Below the pieces are notes generated by a model that searched no databases, was not told the origin of the DNA, and saw only the letters and a program-made list of their open reading frames with translations. The translations under genes and the position numbers were made by a program. Positions 33,755 through 39,373 of a stretch of DNA of 39,373 bases are shown in pieces; position 1 is the stretch's first letter; each line of letters starts with the position of its first letter. This DNA comes from Treponema sp. (GTDB taxonomy: Bacteria; Spirochaetota; Spirochaetia; Treponematales; Treponemataceae), in assembly GCA_016293005.1 (NCBI GenBank), contig JAEDFA010000009.1, forward strand, positions 1 to 39,373, read 5' to 3'.

Positions 33755-34550
33755 TAGAACTTCCGTCATCGTTTGATTTTTTTATAACTTTCACAGAATT
33801 TATTCTGTGTCCTTCGATATCCTGAACGATAAAATCAAAATCATTCCATGATGCTTTTTCAAATTTTACCGGAACTTTCCCGAAAAGGTCAAACACAAAA
33901 CCGCCTAACGAATCAAAATCATCAGCGGGAAAAGATGCGTCTATCGTATCGTTTAAATCGCGTAAATTCACCCTTGCATCGCAGAGATAGGTATTATTCC
34001 CCAAAGATGTAATGTCCTCTCTTTCGTTGTCAAATTCATCCTGAATATCGCCTACGATTTCTTCGATTATATCTTCCATTGTGATGATTCCCGAAACTCC
34101 GCCGTATTCGTCGATGGCAATTGCAATATGAAGATGTTTTCGTTTAAACTCGCGCAAAAGAGAATCAATTCTTTTTGACTCAGGAACAAAATAAGGTTTT
34201 CTGATGATTTTTTCAACCTCGATTTTTTTGTTCTTGCAAATTGAATAAACGATATCTTTTACATACAAAACGCCTGTAACATTGTCAATTGATTCACTAT
34301 AAACCGGAAATCGTGAATGTCCGCTTTCAGAAATTTTTTCAAGAAGTTCATCGATTTCTGTGTCTATACTGATAAAATCTACATCAATTCTAGGAACCAT
34401 AACTTCTTTTACGGTTGTATCGTGAAGCTCTTCGATTCCCTGAATCATGTCTTCTTTTTCCTCGTTAAAAATTTCTTCTTGTTCAAGAGAAATTTCTTCT
34501 GAAGTTTTTAATTCAGAACTCTTTTTTTTATTAAAATTTAAAAAACTCAT
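33738..34550 (-). CDS. CorC/TlyC-family CBS-domain protein
   Basis: 270-residue cytoplasmic protein. After an acidic N-terminus come two CBS domains (about 50-175; VKEVMVPRIDVDFISID and IAIAIDEYGGVSGIITMEDI) and a C-terminal CorC_HlyC domain (about 185-260; NTYLCDARVNLRDLNDTI ... FDSLGGFVFDLFGKVP). The DUF21 membrane domain of larger relatives is absent, matching the short CorC/TlyC form often annotated as haemolysin C; a role in Mg2+/Co2+ homeostasis is more likely than haemolysis. It lies 18 bp after ybeY, an arrangement seen in many bacteria. Confidence 0.85.
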   Translation of the reverse strand: MSFLNFNKKKSSELKTSEEISLEQEEIFNEEKEDMIQGIEELHDTTVKEVMVPRIDVDFISIDTEIDELLEKISESGHSRFPVYSESIDNVTGVLYVKDIVYSICKNKKIEVEKIIRKPYFVPESKRIDSLLREFKRKHLHIAIAIDEYGGVSGIITMEDIIEEIVGDIQDEFDNEREDITSLGNNTYLCDARVNLRDLNDTIDASFPADDFDSLGGFVFDLFGKVPVKFEKASWNDFDFIVQDIEGHRINSVKVIKKSNDDGSSNDKKE

Positions 34551-34568
34551 AATTTTTCCTAATAATCG

Positions 34569-35048
34569 TTACGAATCAATGATAGTAAAATCTTCAAATT
34601 CTTTTAATAAATTTTCCTGAATTTTTAGCATTTCACATTCAGGCTCCTTATTTTTTTCTATATGTTCTTCACCATGATCATAGCCATTTAAATGAAGAAG
34701 TCCGTGAATCAAAAGGCGTTTTAATTCTAAATTTTCTGAAACTTCAAAATATTCTGCATTTTTTGAAAGCGTTTCAAGACTTATTACGATATCACCGACA
34801 TTTTTCCACTTTTCTCCGTCTTCGTATTCAAGGTCATTTTCAAAAGAAAGAACATCGGTTGGACTTTTTATATTGCGATATTGAAAATTTAGAGCTTTAA
34901 TAAAACTGTCGCTTGAAAACATTACGGAAACTTCTTCATTTGAAAAATTTAATTTTTCCATAACCGAATTTAAAAAAGGTTCTATTTTAGAAAACCATTC
35001 AGGTTCATTTAAGCCATCTTCCATCAGGACAAAAACACGATTAGACAT
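34569..35048 (-). CDS. ybeY: Endoribonuclease/rRNA maturation factor YbeY
   Basis: 159-residue UPF0054 metalloprotein. The metal-binding motif HGLLHLNGYDH is at 115-125, with all three His and the Asp intact, and the upstream SPTDVLSFEND signature is present. YbeY takes part in 16S rRNA 3'-end maturation and ribosome quality control. The ATG overlaps the HD-protein stop by 8 bp, so it is translationally coupled in the phoH operon. Confidence 0.95.
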   Translation of the reverse strand: MSNRVFVLMEDGLNEPEWFSKIEPFLNSVMEKLNFSNEEVSVMFSSDSFIKALNFQYRNIKSPTDVLSFENDLEYEDGEKWKNVGDIVISLETLSKNAEYFEVSENLELKRLLIHGLLHLNGYDHGEEHIEKNKEPECEMLKIQENLLKEFEDFTIIDS

Positions 35049-36834
35049 TTTTCTTTACCTCATCTAAAGTTTTGTCGCCAAGATATTCATCAGAATTTTT
35101 TAAAGTTTTTGCTTTTTTTACAGAAACCGTGTCTCTTTCAGTATTTTTTTTAATTTCTGCCTCTGTTTTTACTGCATCACTTTTTTTCGCATCAGGATCT
35201 TTCTGGTCTGGATATTTAATTCTTGAGTGATAATAACCAACTAAAATCTGAAGGAAAGTTTCTTTGATTTTTGTAATATCGTGGAAAGTCAGTTCACAAT
35301 TGTTAAGCTGCTTTTGTTCGATTTTAGCGTTTATTAAAGCCTGAATAAATTTTTCAAGCCTCTCTTCTGTTGGATTTTCAAGAGACCGGCAAGCAGATTC
35401 AACCGTGTCTGCAAGCATTACAGTTGCCGCTTCTTTTGTTGCAGGAGGATTTCCGTAATATGTAAAATCGTTAATATTAGCGTTCGGGTCTTCTTTTTTT
35501 GCTTTTTCATAAAACCAGACGATAACTCCGTTTCCATGATGCTGTTCGATTATATCTATAACCTGTTTTGGAAGGTGAAGCTGATGGGCTTTTTCAACAC
35601 CGTGTCGAACATGAGACCTTATTACAGAAACAGAAAGTTTTGGCGCAAGGTCATCATGCTTGTTTATTCCATCGTATTGATTTTCGGTAAAATATTCCGG
35701 CTGATCGATTTTTCCAATATCGTGATAATACCCTCCGACTCTGGCTATAAGACTGTTTGCTCCAATTTCACGACACGCGGTTTCTGCAAGCTGAGCAACC
35801 ATAAGCGAATGTTGATAAGTTCCCGGAGCAAGCACGAGCATTCTTCGCAAAAACGGCGTATTTAAATCGCTTAAATCCATAAGGCGGAAAATGCTTGCCG
35901 TATTTAAAAGAATTTCTACAGGAGTCAAAAATCCAAGCGCAAGAATTCCAGATAAAAATCCGTTCAGCGCAACTCCCGCAATCACAATACCTTTTGAAGA
36001 AAGTGGAGAAACACAAATTACGGAAAGTACAACAGAAACCATCACATTTATAAACGCAATCAGCACAGAAATTATTACCATATCCATGCGGCGCTCGATT
36101 TTTTTTACGATTACAGACGAAGCAAAACAAGTTGCAAGCGTGTATAAAAACGGAACGACGCTCCAGTCTGATGCATTGTAAACTCCAAGCGCAAGAATCA
36201 AACTGAAAATAGAAGAAGTCAAAGTTCCGTAAAGAATTGAAATGATAAGAATAAAAAATATTGCAGGAATCACTATTAAAACTCTAAATTCGTCAGAGAA
36301 AAACTGCATTTTATGGGCAAAAGCCGTCGCAAGGTAAACTAAATTAAAGCAGACGACCTGAAAGACAAGTTCACGAATTTGAAATTTTCTTCCAAAAGGA
36401 ATATATGTAAAAAGCAGAATCCACATCGTTGCAAGAAGAAAAAGAAAAAGTTCATTATTTGCAAAAAGCCTTAAATCTATATAATCTTTTGACTGAGAAA
36501 GTTTCTGAAGTTTTTTAAAATTTTCTTCTTCGATTTTAAAGCCTTTCCTGATGATTTTTTCACCTTCTTCAATCTGAACATTTAATTCAAGATCAAGCGG
36601 AAAACTTTTTGGGGAAATTATAGTTCTGTCAGAAATCATTCCGACTTCAAAATCCCTTATGTCAAAAGTCGAAACAGTTTTACTCGTTGCTACGCTGAAA
36701 AAATTTATTACAGAAATTACGATAAAACCTGTGATGACTAAAATAATTTCGCCACGGTTTCTTTTAAACCACTGAACAAAACTAGCGGAATTCTGTGATT
36801 TTTCTTTTTTCTTATTCATTTGAGTCTCTTTCAT
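35041..36834 (-). CDS. PgpH-like 7TM-HD phosphodiesterase
   Basis: 597 residues. A TM segment near 30-50 is followed by a short extracytoplasmic part (about 50-125), then six further TM segments (about 130-310) and a cytoplasmic HD domain (about 335-530). Metal ligands are present: His in TYQHSLMVAQ, His371-Asp372 in YYHDIGK, His in SHVRHG, His-His in EQHHGN and Asp in LADTVES. Relatives of this 7TMR-HD family (PgpH) hydrolyse c-di-AMP; that activity is inferred. The extracellular 7TMR-HDED domain is much shorter than in Listeria PgpH. The tail (535-597) is Lys/Glu-rich. It overlaps phoH by 23 bp from the chosen ATG (AAAGG 3 nt upstream) or 8 bp from a later ATG. Confidence 0.85.
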   Translation of the reverse strand: MKETQMNKKKEKSQNSASFVQWFKRNRGEIILVITGFIVISVINFFSVATSKTVSTFDIRDFEVGMISDRTIISPKSFPLDLELNVQIEEGEKIIRKGFKIEEENFKKLQKLSQSKDYIDLRLFANNELFLFLLATMWILLFTYIPFGRKFQIRELVFQVVCFNLVYLATAFAHKMQFFSDEFRVLIVIPAIFFILIISILYGTLTSSIFSLILALGVYNASDWSVVPFLYTLATCFASSVIVKKIERRMDMVIISVLIAFINVMVSVVLSVICVSPLSSKGIVIAGVALNGFLSGILALGFLTPVEILLNTASIFRLMDLSDLNTPFLRRMLVLAPGTYQHSLMVAQLAETACREIGANSLIARVGGYYHDIGKIDQPEYFTENQYDGINKHDDLAPKLSVSVIRSHVRHGVEKAHQLHLPKQVIDIIEQHHGNGVIVWFYEKAKKEDPNANINDFTYYGNPPATKEAATVMLADTVESACRSLENPTEERLEKFIQALINAKIEQKQLNNCELTFHDITKIKETFLQILVGYYHSRIKYPDQKDPDAKKSDAVKTEAEIKKNTERDTVSVKKAKTLKNSDEYLGDKTLDEVKKNV

Positions 36835-37750
36835 AAGCCTTTACAATTTTTTTTACTAACGGATTTCTTACGACATCTTCACAAGTTAATGCTATGATTC
36901 CGATTTCTTCTATGCCCGATAAAATTTTTACAGCTTTTACTAAGCCGCTTGGAATTTTTTTTGGCAGGTCAATCTGAGTCGTGTCTCCGGTAATAAAAAC
37001 TTTTGCTCCTTCACCCATTCTTGTTAAAAACATTTTCATTTGTTCGTTAGTTGTATTTTGCGCTTCATCTAAAATGATAACGCTATTATTTAAAGTGCGG
37101 CCTCTCATATACGCAAGAGGAGAAACCTGAATGATTTCGGCTTCTACAAGGCGTTTTACGGTTTCACGCGGAAGAATATTTTCCATTGAATCATAAAAAG
37201 GCCTTAAATACGGACTGATTTTTTGTTCCATGTCTCCTGGAAGAAAACCAAGACTCTCGCCTGCTTCAACGACCGGACGGGTAATTATAAGACGAGAAAA
37301 TTTATGAGAAAGGATAAGACGCAGGCTTTCGGCAACTGCAAGAAAAGTTTTTCCACTACCGGCAGAACCTGTGCACAAAACCATATCTTTTCTGCGCAAA
37401 AGTTCGATATATTCAGCCTGATTCTGAGTATGCGGATAAATTTTCTTTATTCCGCCCGGAACCAAAATAGAACAGTCTTCCATGTTTGCTTTTTTTTCTG
37501 TATTAAGGACTGATGTTATTATGTCGTCTGAATTTTTTTCACCATCTGAAATTTCATCAATCATTCTGTCGATGATAAATTTAAAATTTTCCCGTACGGA
37601 AACATCTTCAGTTTCAATGGAAATTTCGTTTCCGATTGTAAAAACAGGAACTCCAAGGTGTTCTTCGATGAGTTTTAAATTTCTGTCGTTTGTTCCGCAG
37701 ACAAGAGAAAGAATTTCCTGACCTGGAAGCACAATTGTATATTCGTTCAC
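36812..37750 (-). CDS. phoH: PhoH-family ATPase
   Basis: 312-residue cytoplasmic P-loop protein. An N-terminal KH-like domain (about 1-100: VCGTNDRNLKLIEEHLGVPV) precedes the PhoH core with Walker A GSAGSGKTFLA near residue 127, RPVVEAGESLGFLPG, and Walker B VIILDEAQNTT near 215. The family is linked to RNA metabolism and sits beside ybeY in many bacteria, as here. GTG at 37750 is taken as start because longer in-frame starts fall inside the promoter at 37761-37789; GTG lies 10 nt after the -10 and no ribosome-binding site is seen. First gene of a five-gene operon. Confidence 0.9.
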   Translation of the reverse strand: MNEYTIVLPGQEILSLVCGTNDRNLKLIEEHLGVPVFTIGNEISIETEDVSVRENFKFIIDRMIDEISDGEKNSDDIITSVLNTEKKANMEDCSILVPGGIKKIYPHTQNQAEYIELLRRKDMVLCTGSAGSGKTFLAVAESLRLILSHKFSRLIITRPVVEAGESLGFLPGDMEQKISPYLRPFYDSMENILPRETVKRLVEAEIIQVSPLAYMRGRTLNNSVIILDEAQNTTNEQMKMFLTRMGEGAKVFITGDTTQIDLPKKIPSGLVKAVKILSGIEEIGIIALTCEDVVRNPLVKKIVKAYERDSNE

Positions 37751-37760
37751 GTACTTTAAT

Positions 37761-37789
37761 ATTCTAAATAAACAATAATTCAAGGTCAA
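37761..37789 (-). promoter_or_regulatory. Promoter of the phoH operon
   Basis: On the minus strand TTGACC (37789-37784), a 17-bp spacer and TAGAAT (37766-37761). The start codon at 37750 is 10 nt downstream, so the 5' leader would be only a few nucleotides long. Confidence 0.6.
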
Positions 37790-37839
37790 GTCAAGTTATA
37801 AAATTTGTAAAGCAGATAACCTTAATTTTACAAAACCTT

Positions 37840-39373
37840 TTATTTCAACTGCCATGTTCCATAATCGTCCACAATTTCAGTTTTAAAGCTTCCCATTGGC
37901 CGCCAGCTGATTGAAATCGTCATGTAAGGATTAAAATCGTAATATTGATGTCCGTTTTCAGTTTTAATTCGCGGTTCAAATTTAAATGAAGTTTTAAAAT
38001 CCCAGTCATGAAGTTCATGCGTAATGTCAAATTTTAAACTCTTTAATTTAAATCCGCTTGCCTTCCTTAAATTTTCATCATCAAACCTGAAAGAATTTAT
38101 GAAATCCAGGAAAATATTTTTCTCTCCCGGTATATCGATTTCCCGGGAAAAATATCTATAAATAACCTGATTTTTTGAAGTTGCAGAGAAAGAAAGATTT
38201 AAAAATTCATTTATTTTTAAAGTAATCGACGGAGAAAATGTAAAATAACTGTTTGTAGGTCTTAATAAATCTGCGACAATGCTCGTGTTTACACCAAGTG
38301 AAAGTGAAATTCTGTTTTTCCACGCGTATAAAGTAACGGAAGAAGGCGCATAGGCAAGCGAAAACGAATACGGAAGAAATTCTTTATCAGTTTTGCTTAT
38401 CCATCCGGAATCGTTGTCAAAATCATAGCCGTTTGTATAACTCATCGTGTAAGCAGCCTGAAGACTCTGCCAGCTCAATGCAATTTTTAATGAATCGTGG
38501 TGCTCTTCATCGAGATTGTAATTGTAACTTTCAGAAAGCTTTAAAGTATTGTTAAAAATTGAAAAAGTCAAATTCTGCTTAAAAGGCTGTTTTACCCATG
38601 TATCATCTGTAACGCTTTTTCGTTTTATTCCTGCTTCAAACTGACATGTTGTATATGGAAAAGTGAATTTTAATGTTCCATAATAATTTTCAACCTGAGG
38701 CTTTAAAGTTGTAGTAAGCGTAAGGCTCTGCGAAAATTTATTATCCATCTGATTGAATGCAAGCGTAAAATCCAAAGAATTTGTGGTAATCGAATCCGGG
38801 TCGCTCCAGTCAGTCGTAAGGTATTCCCACTGAGGATTTTCAGCATCCCCGATAAAATTTGTCCTTACCATTTTTATGATATTTCTGTAAGTAATTCCAA
38901 TGTCTTTAATTGAGTCAATATAATAAAACGGTTTAAAAGAAATTGAATTAGTTGTAGTAAGGTCTTTTTTAGTTGCCGCATAATCGGTTTTATTCAAAGA
39001 ATCTATTTCACTTTTTGTATAGCCGATTTTTGATTCTGTTGTATCGGTAGAAATGTACGGGTGTGCCTGCCAGACTGGACTAAATGTAAAATTATTTGAA
39101 AGAGAAAGAAAACTTCCTCCGTAAGAAAAACTGTTGTCAAGAGACACAGGAACTTTTACCGTATAACTTGAAGAGCGAATTTCTTCCCAATGAAAGTCCT
39201 CTGGAGAAGATAGATTTGCCGTCGAATATGCAAGTTGTGAAGTAAACGCAGGTTTTATTGAATATTTTGACGAAAAAGTTACATCGCTGAATGTTTTTAC
39301 AGAATTTGAAGGCACATTTAAAGACGGAAGCGCATCTTTTAAAATCAAATCTATACCTTCTTTTTGTTCTTCA
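37840..39373 (-). CDS. LptD-like outer-membrane beta-barrel protein, 5' end missing
   Basis: The frame stays open to the right edge of the window, so the gene begins outside it; at least 510 C-terminal residues are present. The visible part is made almost entirely of alternating amphipathic strands of about 10-15 residues with aromatic ends (SNNFTFSPVWQAHPYISTD, NSISFKPFYYIDSIKD, YTMSYTNGYDFDN, YFTFSPSITLKINEFLNLSF, PYMTISISWRPMGS), as expected for a large outer-membrane barrel. It resembles the treponemal LptD/OstA-like protein family (TP0515-type), an identification I make from memory of that family and not from a search. It ends 50 bp before the phoH promoter region. Treponemes lack classical LPS, so the cargo is uncertain. 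Confidence 0.6.
   Translation of the reverse strand, partial: EEQKEGIDLILKDALPSLNVPSNSVKTFSDVTFSSKYSIKPAFTSQLAYSTANLSSPEDFHWEEIRSSSYTVKVPVSLDNSFSYGGSFLSLSNNFTFSPVWQAHPYISTDTTESKIGYTKSEIDSLNKTDYAATKKDLTTTNSISFKPFYYIDSIKDIGITYRNIIKMVRTNFIGDAENPQWEYLTTDWSDPDSITTNSLDFTLAFNQMDNKFSQSLTLTTTLKPQVENYYGTLKFTFPYTTCQFEAGIKRKSVTDDTWVKQPFKQNLTFSIFNNTLKLSESYNYNLDEEHHDSLKIALSWQSLQAAYTMSYTNGYDFDNDSGWISKTDKEFLPYSFSLAYAPSSVTLYAWKNRISLSLGVNTSIVADLLRPTNSYFTFSPSITLKINEFLNLSFSATSKNQVIYRYFSREIDIPGEKNIFLDFINSFRFDDENLRKASGFKLKSLKFDITHELHDWDFKTSFKFEPRIKTENGHQYYDFNPYMTISISWRPMGSFKTEIVDDYGTWQLK

Noticed and set aside
35768..36130. 120-codon alternative minus-strand frame inside the HD protein gene
   Set aside because: Same strand, different frame, Cys-rich shadow of a gene with an intact catalytic domain.
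37748..37789. Longer phoH start at 37789 (TTG)
   Set aside because: This codon overlaps the -35 of a good promoter and the added 13 residues do not look like the PhoH N-terminus.

Overview
The window looks like chromosomal backbone from a host-associated treponeme (Spirochaetes). The DNA is AT-rich. The gene set and order are diderm-spirochaete in character: lipoproteins with treponemal lipoboxes, a LolCDE-type exporter, an LptD-like outer-membrane protein, and the run phoH - HD phosphohydrolase - ybeY - CorC/TlyC - TPR protein. No tRNA, rRNA, CRISPR array, insertion sequence or phage gene was seen. The species is not determined; a gut/rumen-type Treponema is my inference.

Layout. 1-4.7 kb: a MATE exporter (-), a small XRE regulator (+), an AspT/YidE-type transporter (+) and a family-4 glycosyltransferase (-). 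4.7-14.1 kb is a plus-strand block: a DEAD-box helicase, then smc, a small membrane protein, a Glu-rich TPR-like lipoprotein, a SIMPL-domain lipoprotein, serS and an AI-2E/PerM-type membrane protein. 14.1-15.8 kb (-) holds a PilZ/YcgR-like protein and a lipoprotein. 15.9-17.9 kb (+) is an aconitase. 18.0-22.2 kb (-) is mcsA - mcsB-like - clpC. 22.3-30.6 kb (-) is prfB - PEGA protein - ftsY - secreted repeat protein - lolE-like - lolD - lolC-like. 30.75-31.65 kb (+) is an exported FN3/TPR-like protein. 31.7-37.75 kb (-) is the phoH to TPR operon. The right edge cuts an LptD-like beta-barrel gene (-).

How the genes fit together. The 22-30 kb cluster joins translation termination (RF2), membrane targeting (FtsY) and lipoprotein sorting (LolCDE), which suits a lipoprotein-rich spirochaete. 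The phoH cluster joins RNA/ribosome maintenance (PhoH, YbeY) to a PgpH-like HD phosphodiesterase. The Clp cluster would be a phospho-arginine protein quality-control unit, but its McsB has lost most recognised catalytic residues while keeping the RDxxRA phospho-arginine-binding motif. This is the strongest candidate here for an undescribed variant system.

Other points worth a second look: SMC is short and has no recognisable hinge domain in the middle of its coil; several genes have an extended -10 (TGnTATAAT) placed 6-7 nt before the start codon with no ribosome-binding site, which predicts leaderless mRNAs; and prfB lacks the usual programmed frameshift and carries CTTGAT where other bacteria have CTTTGA. 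All identifications come from reading motifs by eye; no database search was run.
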